This document shows, piece after piece, positions 47,250-59,131 of a DNA stretch of 64,000 nt (position 1 is its first letter; the number at the start of each line of letters is the position of its first letter). The DNA comes from Phylloscopus collybita (taxonomy: Eukaryota; Chordata; Aves; Passeriformes; Phylloscopidae), in assembly GCA_027886175.1 (NCBI GenBank), contig JAJNNQ010000075.1:1467001-1531000 (forward strand), in the 5' to 3' direction. A program made the translations under genes and the position numbers. Under the pieces are notes generated by a model. It was given only the letters and a program-made list of their open reading frames with translations, had not been told where the DNA came from and made no database searches.

Positions 47250-48623
47250 GTGTTGACGAACGTGGGGAGGAAGGAAGGGGAGGCATGGAAGGAGAGTAGG
47301 ACATGGAAAACAGGATTAACCAGAGGAGCTGAGCAAAGAAAGTCGAATATCAACAGTTCTTAAACAAACATTTATCTCTGTAATTACATAACATTGTTAA
47401 AAGTCCTGCAAAGGCAGCTGCAGTGAATGGCTGAGCGGGGAAGGTTGGAGTGAAGAGGGCAGGCTTGGGTGGGCAGGCGAAGGGAAGAAAAAAAAAAAAA
47501 GAGAAAAGAATTAAAACACAGTAGAAAGATACCTGTATGCTAAAATTCATAATATGTAATTATAATAATTACAATATCATACAACCCATCATCTGAGGGA
47601 GGCCTTTGTGCTTTCCTGTTTCATGAATAAGCTAAAATTGAACAATAATTATCACAGTTTTATGAGTAACCACTTTCCCTGTTTTTTAACTATTTGGATT
47701 TATTTAAGTTTTCCTTTCCATCCTTCACATCCTATGGTTAATGGCAAGGTAAATTCTCTGTCCTTGGAGATCATCCAGGTGGCCCAAAGGGAACTCAAAG
47801 CAGAGATCTGTCACATCAAACAACATCTCCCCATGGGGGAAGCACAGCTGGGGGCTGATTGCTTTGCATCTTGTACCCATTGGTCATTTTTCCCCTAAAA
47901 ATGTGAGGTTTGGTTAATTAAAAGGAGACCCAAGCACGGTAATAACTCAGACCCTGTTCAAGCTTTGCTGCTGTCTGGCACAATCTGGCCACTCACAACC
48001 AGAGGTTTGTCTCCACACACCTCCAAAACTGGGAGGGTTGGTCCAAACATCAGACAGACAGTGCTGGGAATGACAAAAATAATAATAAAAAAAAATATTG
48101 TCTGTGTGTAACATCACTGGTATATGTTTTAATGATAAAAATATTGCACAAGGCTTACTGGGGTGAAATGTAGACACCTCATTTTTTTTTTTTTTTTTTG
48201 GTAAATAACCTTGAGAAATGTTTAATGAAAAAAAAAAATTAAAATAGTTATTTTTTTCATAGTGAAATGAAAATACTGCCTTTTATGAGGAGGAATGTCC
48301 TGCTGCCCTGATCAGCTTCAAACCTCTTCCTTCCTGTAGGACCACGGACCTGCTGCTGGCTCTGGGCAGCAGGGAGGGCAGAGAAGAGCCAGCCAGGGGA
48401 AAATAACCAAACCCCAAACTGAGTAAAGCAGAACGAAACACTGCAAGCCAGCGGTGCAGGAGCTGTGTATTCCCCACCATCCCAAACTTTCCACGGAGCA
48501 ACTTGCCTTCCACCTTCAGCAGGTGGCATCCTCACCCCATGCCTGAGCAGTCCTACGGCACAGAAAGGCATTCGAAATGACAAGAGCCAAAGAAAAGAAA
48601 GGTCTCGGGTTTCAAGTTCTCTT

Positions 48624-48629
48624 TTTATT
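48624..48629 (-). promoter_or_regulatory. Proximal polyadenylation signal AATAAA
   Basis: A canonical AATAAA read on the minus strand about 1.12 kb after the ADGRB1-like stop. It is followed by AAGAGAACTTG and pyrimidine-rich sequence. It is a candidate proximal mRNA end. Confidence 0.45.
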
Positions 48630-48882
48630 GAAGAAAAGAAAAGAAGAAGGAAAAAAATAGATTATTTTGTTTTTGTTTTTTTTTTTTGTTTTTTTGTCTG
48701 TTTGTTTCCAAGTTGGACGTTATTCATGTTGTCAGTTTGTCTCAATGTCCTAAGGCAACGTCTCTGTTTACCAATATCTCCAGGTACAGCGGGCAGATCT
48801 GTCTTTCCATTTTTCTCTCTCTGCCTTCCAGGGAGGGGCAGCTTGGAATAAATCTGAGTCCGAAAGCAAGGACAAATAACAG

Positions 48883-48920
48883 GAAAAAAAAAAAAAAAAA
48901 AGAAAAAAAAAGAAAAAAAG
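48883..48920 (+). repeat. A-rich run in the presumed 3'UTR
   Basis: About 19 A followed by GAAAAAAAAAG units. Confidence 0.9.
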
Positions 48921-49751
48921 GATGAGGCCAAGAGGACCTTTGCAAGGCCCGTGCTGAGTTTATCTATTTAACAGTCAGTGACATGACCTACATTCTTCTT
49001 GTTGGTCTTGTTGTCTACCACCTTCCACCCTCTCCCTGGAGATGGGGCGAGCAGGATTTGGAGATCTGGAGCTGGTCCTTTCCTCCGCCGGGGAGGGATG
49101 AGAGGAGGAAACCCCACCCGCCGTGACCATGAGCCAATGCCAGGTCGTGGCGCGGCACCCAGGAGTGGCAATGTCCTTGTGGCCACTTCTTGGCGCGTCC
49201 CATCTCCTTCCTCCTTGGATGAGCTGGCGAGGGAGAGGCAGGGGAGCCAGGGATGCCCCTCCAGGCCGGGTCTGCCCCAGCCAGGCCACATCCCAAGCGA
49301 GTGTCCCCTCTCGGTGTCCCCAAAACAACCCCGATCTTCTGGGCCCTCTGTGGTGGCTGCTGGGCATCCTCCCACAGAGGATGGAGGGCTCCTGTTGTGG
49401 CAGCGACCCGAGAGCATCGTGGCAGGGCTTGTCCCCTGCAGCCCCTCCCCACCCTCCTCCTCCTCTTCCTCCTCGCTCTCTTCCAGGCTCACTCCTCCAG
49501 TCCTGCCTGGGAAAGCTCGTGTTGTCCTGAACCTACAGCTACTATACTCTATAAAGTAATATTCCCCCTCTCTGCTGAGAACAATACAAAAGTTACTCCA
49601 TCTTTACCAAAGGTTTCAAAAGAAACCAAACACTTCTCTTGCTCGGTTCCGATTTAATTTAATCATTTCTTTAAAACGTGGTTTTGTTTTGTTTTGTTTT
49701 GTTTTCATTTGTTTTCCGGAAAAAAAAAAGTCCTTTTTCTTCCCTTTCTGC

Positions 49752-49949
49752 TCAGACCTCTGTCTGAAGGTCAATAATGTCTTGTCCCACCAAGGGGATG
49801 GTGGCCCCTGTTTTCTCCCACTCTACAGTTTTTAGTTCTAGGGGAGACTGTGCCACAGGTTCGATGTCCTTTTTAACCCATGCTGGCGGGGACTGGACTT
49901 TCCTGATGCCTTCCCAGGGTCTCTTGTTTGGTGTCTGCTGTTTTTCTTG
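49752..49949 (-). CDS. ADGRB1: Terminal coding exon of a BAI-family adhesion GPCR (ADGRB1-like), C-terminus ending QTEV
   Basis: Read on the minus strand, this is a 65-codon exon in one open frame followed by a stop. It is preceded by a long pyrimidine tract (about 49956-50000), a CACTAAC branch-point-like motif near 50005 and a CTGCAG acceptor at 49950-49955, so the exon starts in phase 0. Residues visible include [11 protein letters not shown] near the start, WVKKD in the middle, then [17 protein letters not shown] and a C-terminal QTEV. From memory this matches the extreme C-terminus of brain-specific angiogenesis inhibitor receptors, ADGRB1 best. In that family the tail is cytoplasmic and QTEV is a class I PDZ ligand that binds MAGI and PSD-95-type scaffolds at synapses. 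The receptor recognises phosphatidylserine and signals through ELMO/DOCK. Only this last exon is seen; upstream exons should lie at higher coordinates and probably outside the window. The family call is firm; the paralog (ADGRB1 rather than ADGRB2 or ADGRB3) is less sure. Confidence 0.75.
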   Translation of the reverse strand, partial: QEKQQTPNKRPWEGIRKVQSPPAWVKKDIEPVAQSPLELKTVEWEKTGATIPLVGQDIIDLQTEV

Positions 49950-50286
49950 CTGCAGGAGGAGGAAAGTGTAAGAAAAGAGAAAGAGAGAAAGAAAGAAAGA
50001 AAAGTTAGTGCAAAAGGCAAGAAATACCATGATTTTACCTCCTCTTGTATCAACAAATGCCTTTTTCTTTGCAGCTTCTCATCCAAAATGAAGTGGGGTA
50101 CCAATGGAAATGACACTTGGTGCACAAACTGTCTATTTTCAAGAAGAAAATGTTGTTTTTCTTTCCACTGCCACCTCCATCACTTAATGACTGGATATTT
50201 CAGCTTTCAGCTGAGGTTTTTACTACTGAAAAACTTGAGTGTGGTTTTGAGAGTACCAGATCTTTTCCTGCTTCCACAGATGCAGT

Positions 50287-50548
50287 GACAGGACAAGGGG
50301 TGACGGCTTTAAGATGAAGGAGGGTAGATTTAGATGGGATATTGGGAAGAAATTCTTCCCTGTGAGGGTGGGGAGGCCCTGGAATGGAATTCCCAGAGAA
50401 GCTGTGGCTGCCCCATCCTTGGAAGTGTCCAAGGCCAGGTTGCACAGAGCTTGGAGCCACCTGGGATAGTGGAAGCTGTCCCTGCCCATGGCAGGGGGTG
50501 GAACTATAAGATCTTTAAGGTCTCTTCCAACCCAACCCACGTATGAAA
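50287..50548 (+). mobile_element. CR1 LINE, 3' fragment in the presumed ADGRB1-like intron
   Basis: GTGACAGGACAAGGGGTGACG through CCAACCCAACCCACGTATG. It lies some 340 bp on the intron side of the splice acceptor and is antisense to the gene. Confidence 0.92.
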
Positions 50549-51628
50549 TCCAGATTACACTGAACACTCATTGCATTTGATGCACATTCCTTATGCAGCA
50601 CAGCTATTTATAGACTCCTTTAATTGCAGCAAAACCTGCTCCCTCTTCTGCCCGGGCACCAAATCCATGCTGCTTGAGGAGCTGGAGCTCAGCTCGGAGG
50701 CTGAAAACATTTCCATCAACTCCACACCAAGCCCTGGAGCCTCCCACCAGCATCCCACTACGGATATTGATCCAGAAAATCTCCATGTTTTTGCTGACAT
50801 GCCCCAAGACCAGGCCCTGGGTAGGGCTGAGGGGCTGGAAAACGGGTGTGGTTTTAAATGAGTTGTTCCACTCCACTTCTCCCCTGCAATCACCAATGAT
50901 GCTTTTCACAGTTAATCATCTCCACAAAAAACCTCCAGCACTGGGCAAGAAAAGGCTTCCCTGGATGTGACAGAGCCCTTTTGAGCCACCTGCCAAAGGA
51001 GAAGTGGGAAGGGCAGGAGGAGAGCGTCTTGTGGAGGATGACAACAAGGAGGGAAAAGCCTGGAGAGAAGGTGAGGAGCCAGATGTGCAGGGGACACACT
51101 GCCCAGGACAAGTCACAGCTCGATGCTGTCACCAAAATATATTGACTGAGGGGACATGAAGCCGCACAGAGGCTGTGGGGTCACTCCAGGATCCTGCTGA
51201 GATCGCTGTAGCTCCGTAGGAAACCTCAGTCCCCATCTGCTGCAGGCTCATCCAGCAGCCTCAGCTCCTCAGTTTGTCCTTCCCTAAGACGTTTTTGTCA
51301 GGCTGTTGTTTGTCCTAGCTCCACACTGCAGTGCTTTCAGGAACTGTGGAATTATCCCTGCAGGGGCAGCCTTTATTGGATCACCCAAGCCAGGAATTCT
51401 GCTGGTCCAAACTTTAATATAAAAATAAGATGTGCCTTGAAGTTGGTCCTGCACCTCACAACTCCCAGGAGGAAAGCTCTGGGTGAGAGCATTTGGTGGT
51501 TAGAGGAGGGGGGAATGTACAAACCAGGTAAACATCTCAAAGTGAAGTGAAAGCATTCTGAAATTATTTTCATTCAAAGGGAGAAAAATCAGTTTTTAAG
51601 CCCTTTTAAAGAGAATTGTTGTTCTCTG

Positions 51629-51703
51629 TGGGTTTTTTTTTTTTGTTGTTGTTGTTGTTTGTTTGTTTTTTGGTTTGTTTTGTTGTTTTTTTTTTTTTAA
51701 ATC
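51629..51703 (+). repeat. T/G-rich low complexity with (GTT)n
   Basis: T-runs, GTTGTTGTT and GTTTGTTT segments. Confidence 0.9.
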
Positions 51704-52565
51704 AGGTTGTGTAAAACTATTGCTCAAAAGAATGTAAAACACTCCATTCTCAATTTCTTGAAACCTGCACCTGAGGTTTTCATTAAACTCTACAATACAG
51801 AGCTTTCCTTATGCTGCTGGTGTTATTCTTACTTTATTCCATGATGTAACAAGACAGTGATTAATACTAATAGAACAAAAAAAGTGATAAAATCCGTGAT
51901 TTCTTCCATTATCTTTTTTGGAACTTATTTTAGATCCACTGCAACTAAAAAGTGGAACCTATTTAAGTCTTGTGTGTGTCTTAATGACACAAGCTGCGGT
52001 TTCCTGAAGGGAAATTTCCACCTACAGTGTTTTTTGGAGATCATCAGTCTGCCTGAAAAGATGCAGCAGGAAGGAACACAGAGAAAAAAGCAAAAATAGA
52101 GCAAAAATTGGAATGAAATTAGGTTTCCCAAAAGGTGAAGAAAAACAACCTTGGTCAAGACAGATTTTTTTTTTCCCATGAAAAACATTTTGTTTTCTCC
52201 CACCACCGCTGTAATGCCACAAATTTTCAAAGCTGCTGATGTCCACAGCTGTGTTAGAGGGCAGCATAAATGATCTTATGCAGGAAATTCATAAATAATT
52301 TGTTTTTTCCCCTCAAACAAGAGCCCTTTTTTGATGGCATTATTTATGGCCACCTTCAGCATCAGGTTCTCTTTGCAGCCAACCCCTGTTTTAAGTCTCT
52401 CTCCATCTGCCACACTCCCGACCTTCAGCCTCTCCTTCATGCTGGGAGGATGCTCCCAGATCTGATCATGCACCCTGAACGTGACCAGCAAACCTCAGAG
52501 CCCTCCCTGTCATGGGCTAGTGAGCAAGAGGAGCTGCAAATACAGGGAGGGAACAGAAATTGAGG

Positions 52566-52618
52566 GGGAAAAAAAACCCCAAAAAACCAACAAGCCAAAA
52601 AACCACAAAATAAAAAAA
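52566..52618 (+). repeat. A/C-rich low complexity
   Basis: AAAAAAAACCCCAAAAAACC-type sequence. Confidence 0.88.
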
Positions 52619-54157
52619 GATTATGAGCTCACATCTACAGCAGTGGCCTCTGATCTGCCCTGTCTCTGGGGAACACTACCTAAGGGTGACAATAATTATT
52701 CAAACCCCAGACATTAAATGCTGTGAGTTGTTGAGAAGAGAAAAAAAAAATAAGAAAGGAAGAGAGAATGAAACAGGAAATATTATTATGGCAGTGCACA
52801 GCTCCATCCTGCAGCTGCATCTTGAATATTCTGGGCACTCCGTGGGCTTCCTGAGAGAGGGATAAAGGGAAAATGAAAAATGTGCCCGGTTTCCAGCCAT
52901 GGATAAAGTCATAGAGAATGTCCTGTGGGAGGAAGGATCACAAACTCCCACCTTCAGGCCTTCAAAGAGACTATGGTTGGATGTCAAAGAGGTCTGTGAA
53001 GCTCTGAGAGGGCTGTGGGTGATAGGAATGGCCCACTGATGATGGGGATTGGGATAATTTTCCAACAAAGGAATTCCAGAGCACCAAGGAGTGAAGCCCA
53101 GGAGCTGGGCTTGCCCACATTGCCCAGCCACCTTTCCACAGCTCTCTGTCCATCCTGAAAACTTCCAAGCTCATGAAAAGCACAAGGAAACACTCACAGA
53201 AGCAGCGTCCATTCAGTGCTATCCAGTGAAGTGACACCACTCTGTATCAAGGGGTCTCTGAGCACAAATTGCTCGAGTTTTGGGGGTCTTTTTGAAGATG
53301 CACCACCACAGGCTGGCCCTTTTATGTTTCCAAGCTCCTTTTTACTCTGCCATGGAGCGGAGGTAGAAACTGCCCTTGGGCCTGACCCCACAGGGTGATT
53401 TCCATCCTCCTTATCAGTGTGGCATCCACCTGTGCCTGTGGCGGGCTTAGTGACTCCGAAGGTGCTTATTCCCAGTTAGAAGATGAAAAAAGAGCTCTGG
53501 AAAAAGAGGAAATGAAGAAGGGGGACCTGCTTTTAGTTCTCCATTTCCCAGGAAAGGATCAGACCTCTCTGGTGATGCTGTGAGGGAAGTGCTGGCTCAG
53601 GGATGGCTGCAGGAGGACTCAGAGCCCGCTGGGATCTCTGAGCAGGTTAATCAGCCTGGCAGAGCTCTGGGAAGGATGCTGGGAGACAAAAGAAAATCTC
53701 CTCTTGGCACAGGGCACCCTGGGAATTGGTAGCAGGCTCATGGGAACGGCTCCCCTTTTCTTTCCCTCCATATGGAAAAGAAGTTTTTATGGGGTCTTGG
53801 CCACTTGAGCAGCACAGAGAAACAGGCCCTGGGCTCATGGCTCCAACCCTGGCATTTCCCTCCAGCTCCACTGTGGGGTCTTAGCAATCCCTGCAGACAG
53901 GAGGGAAAACTGAACTATGCATAGAAAAGAAAGAAAAAACCTGGAGAGAGGGATGTGTAATCTGGCTGGAAAAGGCACTGGAGCTGGCCCGGGGCCTGGT
54001 GCCTCTGAGACAGCCAGGACTGGCCCCAGACAGGGGCTGAAAGCACCAGGAGCTGCTCTGCCAGAGACAGAGCCATCACTCTGGCCTGACACAGCTCAGG
54101 AGTTTCTGGGAAGGAGGGAAATGTTAATCAGTCCCTGCCTGGTGCCAGGATTGTGGA

Positions 54158-54186
54158 GAAAAAAAAAAAAAAAAAAAAAAAAAAAA
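54158..54186 (+). repeat. A homopolymer
   Basis: About 28 A interrupting a GC-richer region. Confidence 0.95.
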
Positions 54187-54545
54187 GTGGTGGGAAAGGA
54201 AGGGAGCACCCACACCCAGAGCTGGGCTAAAACCAGCTCCAGACTGGAGGTGTTCATCATCCTGGTGGCATTGGGAGTCTCCTTCATTCAGCCCTGACTT
54301 TCATTTCAGTTCTGTGATTTTTTTTAATGTGGAGAGAGAGGATTTGAGAAAAAAGGTGTTCAGGAGGCAGTGCCAACAAAGCCCCCAGATCTCTGACAAA
54401 GACAGAGGCAAAATGCATTGAGATAATCCACACATCCTTCTGCTACAGCTGGTCCTGGCAGAATGCAGAATCACCCATGCTGGGCTGGTGGTGAGTATGG
54501 AAAGGTGATGGTGCTGGGGCCCTACCCTGGGTCTTCAGGGAACCA

Positions 54546-55150
54546 TCATAAAATCCCAGAACGGTTTGGGTTGGAAGGGACCTTAAAAATGATCTCATTC
54601 TAACTCTCTGCCATGGTCAGGGACACCTTCCACTATCCCAGGTCGCTCCAGTCTCTGTCCAACCTGGCCTTGGACACTTCCAGGGACGGGGCAGCCACAG
54701 CTTCTCTGAGGACCCTCTGCCAGGGCCTTCCCACCCTCAGGGAAGAATTTCTTCCCAATATCCCATCTAACCCTGCCCTCTGGCAGTTTGAAGCCATTCC
54801 CCTTGTCCTGGAATTCCATCCCTTGTCCAAAGTCCCTCTCCAGCTCTCTTGGAGCCCCTTCAGGCACTGGAAGGTGATCTAAAGTCTCCCTGGAGCCTTG
54901 ACTGCCCCAGGCTGGACAATCCCAATTCTCTCAGCCTTTCCCCACAGCAGAGCTGCTCCATCCCTCTGATCATCTTGGTTCTCCATGTCCTTCCTGTATT
55001 GGCACCCCAGAACTGGGTAAGTTCCAGGTGGGGTCTGACCAGAGCAGATTTGAGGGGCAGAATCCCCTCCCTCACCCTCCACACTTTCCTGTGCTGCCTC
55101 CAGGGGTCCAGGCTGGCTTCATCCCCACTTCCCATATCCCAGTCCAAATC
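54546..55150 (-). mobile_element. CR1 LINE, long 3' part (about 600 bp)
   Basis: Starts CCCAGAACGGTTTGGG and extends past GTCTGACCAGAGCAGATTTG into the ORF2 coding part. It is one of the less decayed copies but still lacks a continuous frame. Confidence 0.93.
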
Positions 55151-55293
55151 TTTTCCTTAGGAGCAGCATCCCTGTAGTGCATAAATAACAAGAGTCTGCT
55201 CTGAGGCACAGCTTTGATTTCTCACTTCAGCCAAAGCCCCTGAGCTGCTCACGCTGCTCAAGCTGCACCTCCCTGTGTTTGTTTAGTGGGGTT

Positions 55294-55335
55294 CTTGTTT
55301 GTTTGTTTGTTTTTGTTTGTTTTGTTTTGTTTTGA
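55294..55335 (+). repeat. (TTTG)n/(TTTTG)n microsatellite
   Basis: GTTTGTTTG changing to GTTTTGTTTTG. Confidence 0.93.
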
Positions 55336-55732
55336 ACACCCAGTTTTTATGGTTACCCTGAATAACCCGAGGAGCAATTCAGGGCTTCTGCTGAGCACTC
55401 GGTGATGACTCCCCTGGAACCAGCTACTCCCATGCTGTTTTCCTTGCCTCTGGTGTCAACTTGAAGGATATTTCATGACCCAAATGGTCTCTCCCCACGA
55501 CACTGATGACTGCAGGACCAGGATGAAGTTATTCAGAGCGTAGAGCAGGGAATTTGAAAGATAAATGTGGCTCACGCTCGTCTAATCCATCTTCAGATCA
55601 ATGTCGATGAAAAGTGATTAGAAAATGGGAAAGCTGTCTTGCTTCTTTAGAGAATGATAAATTTTCCTTTCCTTTTCAGAAACAAGTAGCTGCAGTTCTT
55701 TCATTTTATGCTGCTGAACTACAAAGATTATG

Positions 55733-55773
55733 CTTCTTTTCTTTTCTTTTCTTTTCTTTTCTTTTCTTTTCAT
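55733..55773 (+). repeat. (CTTTT)n microsatellite
   Basis: Seven CTTTT units followed by an imperfect one. Confidence 0.95.
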
Positions 55774-56823
55774 TTAGGAGAAAAGCAAAATAAAAGGAAG
55801 TGGCTGGCTTTGTTCAGAATTTCATTAAATTAAATCGGAAAAAAAAAAAAAAGTAGAAATAATTTTTGGTTTTGACTTGGACATCAGTTACGAAATGTGA
55901 AATACCCAGCATTTGCTGGGCTGTAAAAAATTGTCTTCTGCTTCTGTATTCCCTGAAGTTCATTCATCCTGAAGGGGTGGCTGTGAGACAAATTCTAGCG
56001 AGGCCACACAGCTGAAGGTGAACGGGCTCTGGATCAAGGAAGTCTTTTATGGACTCCAGAAAAGCCTGGAGGCTGCACAGAACACCTGTGGTCCCACCAG
56101 CATGAGGAGCAGGCTGTGTTCCAGAGCATCCTTGCTGCTAATCCAGCTGGTCCAATCCCAACCTTTTTTGGGACAATGCTTATGGTCTGCAAAGAGCTCA
56201 CCTGGAGGACTAAATTCCCTAAAACGCTGAAAACTCTCAAAGCTGCCTCATGGGGGCAACTGGGGATCCAGGAGGGCACCAAGAGTATCCAAAGTACGAT
56301 TTTTCACAGAGTCTTTTATTTAGACCCTATAAAAATTATTCAGACTTCAGAATATAAAAAAACAGGAGTTTCAGTCTGCTGCTGGCACTGCCTGGTGCTG
56401 AAGCAGAGGATACAGCGAACAGGTTCCTCTGGGACAAATTTTGTCCCCTAATTCTTGGGACAAAAGGTGCTGGATGATCTGCAGGAGGAGGTGAACTTCT
56501 GATTGATGGTGTATTTGGATACCTGGGAGCTGGCAGATGTTTTATGGCTGACTGAGTTAAGATTTGACGTCACTTTCATAACAGAATTTATTGCGGTAAT
56601 TATCCAACTTTATGCAGAGCTCCTCCCTGTGAAAGCTGCACTAATTGGTCTGTTAAAATTTGCCTTTAAGCAGTGCAGACAGGATTAAAGATGTGGCACA
56701 GAGACACCCTTCCCTTGCAGAGGGACACCCAACCAGCAGATTCCCAATTTTCCAATTCTGTAGCAGAGCACACCAGGGAGACACAGCCCTGCCCAGGGAT
56801 TGGCTGCAATATCAATCAATATT

Positions 56824-57118
56824 CATAAAATCACAGAATTAGAGAATCAAGGAATGGATTGGGTTGGAAGGGACATTAAGATCATCCCATCCCACCCCCC
56901 TGCATGGGCAGGGACACCTTTCACTACCCTGGTTGTCACAAGCCCTGTCCAGCCTGGCCTTGGACAATTACAGGGATGGGGCAGCCACAGCTGCTCTGGG
57001 CAACCTCTGCTGGGGCCTCACCACCCTCACAGGAAGAATTTCTTCCTAATATCCAATCTAAACATTCCCTCTGTCATCTTAAGACACTTTGCCCTTGTGC
57101 TGTGACTCCAGGCCCACT
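56824..57118 (-). mobile_element. CR1 LINE, 3' fragment
   Basis: GGAATGGATTGGGTTGGAAGG through ATCCAATCTAAACATTCCC. Inverted relative to the copy at 57385. Confidence 0.92.
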
Positions 57119-57384
57119 TCATGGTCCTTTTTTCTCAACACTCCATAAGGTTGCTGAAGCCAGTGCTGGTGGAATGGGCAAATCTCCAGATGCCCAAAGA
57201 GGAAAGCTAAAAAAAAATCTGATTGTGAGAGAAGAAAGTGAGGAATCAAGACAGAAACACTGTCCAGAAGGAAATAAGGAAAAGATAAGCAGAATAAAAC
57301 TTTATACCTTTTTAAAATGGGATTGGAGCAGGTGCTTTTCAGGATCAACAGAGATTTGGGACAGAATTTGAGAATTGTGTTTTT

Positions 57385-57552
57385 CCCAGAGAAGTTGAGA
57401 CTGCCCCATCCCTGGAAGTGTCCAAGGCCAGGTTGGACGGGCTTGGAACAACCTGGGATAGTGGAAGGTGTCCCTGCCCATGGCAGGAGGGTGGGATGAT
57501 ATGATCTTTCACGTTCCTTCCAATCCAAACCATTCTGTGATTCTATGAATTA
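57385..57552 (+). mobile_element. CR1 LINE, tail fragment
   Basis: CCATCCCTGGAAGTGTCC to ACCATTCTGTGATTCTATG, a well-preserved terminus. Confidence 0.92.
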
Positions 57553-59083
57553 TAAACTGAGTCCAGATCCTCCTGCACATGAGCTGCAGAACAGGAGCCA
57601 AAGCAAAAGCCATTCCAGCTGCAGGGAGCTGAACGTGGCAGGGAGCTCATCAACAAGGAGGAGAAAATCCAAGGAATTTGCAGAGCTCTGTCCAGGGCTG
57701 ACCTCGGCACAGGCAAAGAGCTGCTGTTTAAAATGAATGCCAAGCCAGATGCTGGCAGGAAAAGAGGGATATGGATGTGATTCCAGCTTCTCTAATGGAG
57801 CTGGATCAAAGGATTCCTGCTGAGGGGGAAGGCAGGAGCATCACTTCCAATGCTATCAAAGCGTAGGAGAAGCAAAACCTTGGCTTTTTTAAAAGCCTCC
57901 AAAACCACAGACCCTCTCAATGCCCAGCCCAAACCCTGGAATTTCTTTAGCAATTAACTCCCAAGGAGCAGCAGCGTTGGAGATGTTAAACCCTGAGAGT
58001 ACAGATCTGCACAGGAAAAACATTTCCTGTGTAGTACAAAGCAGCTTGAAAATAACCACTACCCTGCTTTAATGTGAAGAACTCCCAGCTACAAGAATTC
58101 AGACCTGGGTAACTCTGTGTATTTAGGAGGAAAAAGGGGAAGAAATTGCATAGTGGAGCCTGCAGTCTGCCAGGCAAAGGTCAGGCTTTGAAAGGGAGAA
58201 ACAAACTTGCAGCAAGATTTTCCAACAATGGGATTTTCTCTTTTTTTTTGGTAGCAATTGGGGAGGTAAAGGAGGACTCAAAGTGATGGGAGTGATTAGG
58301 AAGGAAGAACACTGCTGTCTGAGTCAGTCCCAAGCTAACATTCCAATATACATCCAAAATCTCCCTTATATAAAGAGAGATTTATAATCTGTGTGGAAGC
58401 CACTCACTGATTACTGCAGCCTTAAAAATGAGGGTTTGGTGCATCCCAGACACCAAGAGAGCTTTAAATTTTCATCAGGATGCCTGGGTGGGGGTGGCTG
58501 GATATTTTGATGCAAATCCTGCTGTGGTTGTCTCCAAGTCTTTGGTTCCTTTGATGCTTCCTGGTTGCAAATAAGCTGTCAGGGGGATAAATATTCCACA
58601 CACAGAGAGCTCATTCAGTTTTCTGCTCAGGGGCTACATCAGCTTCCAGTTTGGCCTGGGATTAAATGGGAGGGCAACAGTGTGAAACCTCCACATGTTT
58701 GGGAGGAGGGTGAGCACAGCAAACCAGCTGCTCCTGAGGTGCTATTTTTAGATTCTTCCCTCTCTTCAGGTGGACAGAGAAAATCTGTCCCAAATTCCAG
58801 CAAAAAAATTTTCTGCCTACAACCCCCAAAACTTTCTTCTGAGTTAGGAAAAAAAATCACCTCCACCTTCCTTGCCTTACCTGAAGCTGAAGACTGCAAG
58901 GGAGAAAAAATTTAGCACAGAATATCCAGAGTGGGAAGGGACCTGCCAGGAGCATCAGTGCATTAAAAACCTGACTTTTCAACTTGGCAGTCATCAGGTC
59001 TTGCTGGATGTCATCCTGCTCCTATCTTAATTCCCTAGTATGGAAAGACTAACTTTGGGAAAGAGTGTCTATATCCCTGATCA
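57553..59083. other. Presumed intron, nothing recognised
   Basis: A 116-codon plus-strand frame (58565-58915) has no recognised domain or splice context. Confidence 0.4.
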
Positions 59084-59131
59084 GCCCATACAGTCACAAA
59101 CCACAGAGCCCATACAGTCACAAACCACAGA
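59084..59131 (+). repeat. Perfect 24-bp tandem duplication
   Basis: Two identical 24-bp units, 59084-59107 and 59108-59131, beginning GCCCATACAGTC. The second runs into the CR1 terminus. Confidence 0.95.

Larger units (their letters stand above)
47160..49751 (-). other. Probable long 3'UTR of the ADGRB1-like gene
   Basis: This 2.6-kb stretch directly follows the QTEV stop codon. It holds no CR1 or LTR, unlike nearly every other 2.5-kb stretch of the window, which fits purifying selection on a transcribed UTR. On the minus strand it contains AATAAA at 48624-48629, 47699-47704 and 47179-47184, so proximal and distal ends of about 1.1 and 2.6 kb are possible. It carries homopolymers (18 T at 48182-48199 and A-runs near 47231 and 48883 on the plus strand), a (GTTTT)n stretch at 49681-49705 and a GC-rich block at 49020-49500. 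The boundaries are inferred from sequence alone. Confidence 0.55.
50549..54545. other. Presumed intron of the ADGRB1-like gene
   Basis: About 4 kb without recognisable CR1 or LTR, some low-complexity runs. No further exon could be supported. A GTGAGT donor-like motif on the minus strand near 53187 was considered and not accepted. Confidence 0.4.
55151..56823. other. Presumed intron
   Basis: Microsatellites at 55294 and 55733. A minus-strand AATAAA near 56312 in an AT-rich context hints at an old retroposon or LTR end, but no element was identified. Confidence 0.4.

Noticed and set aside
48968..49492. 174-codon minus-strand frame as a gene
   Set aside because: It lies after the ADGRB1-like stop in GC-rich sequence where stops are rare; no domain or splice signal. 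Kept only as a finding.
50571..50861. 96-codon plus-strand frame
   Set aside because: Lies just after a CR1, no recognised domain or splice context, and is antisense to the gene.
53194..53391. Possible minus-strand exon ending at a GTGAGT donor-like motif near 53187
   Set aside because: No convincing acceptor, and its ending phase does not fit the phase-0 start of the 49949 exon.
56280..56350. Minus-strand AATAAA as a second gene end
   Set aside because: No coding sequence or UTR features upstream support it; an AT-rich chance match is likelier.
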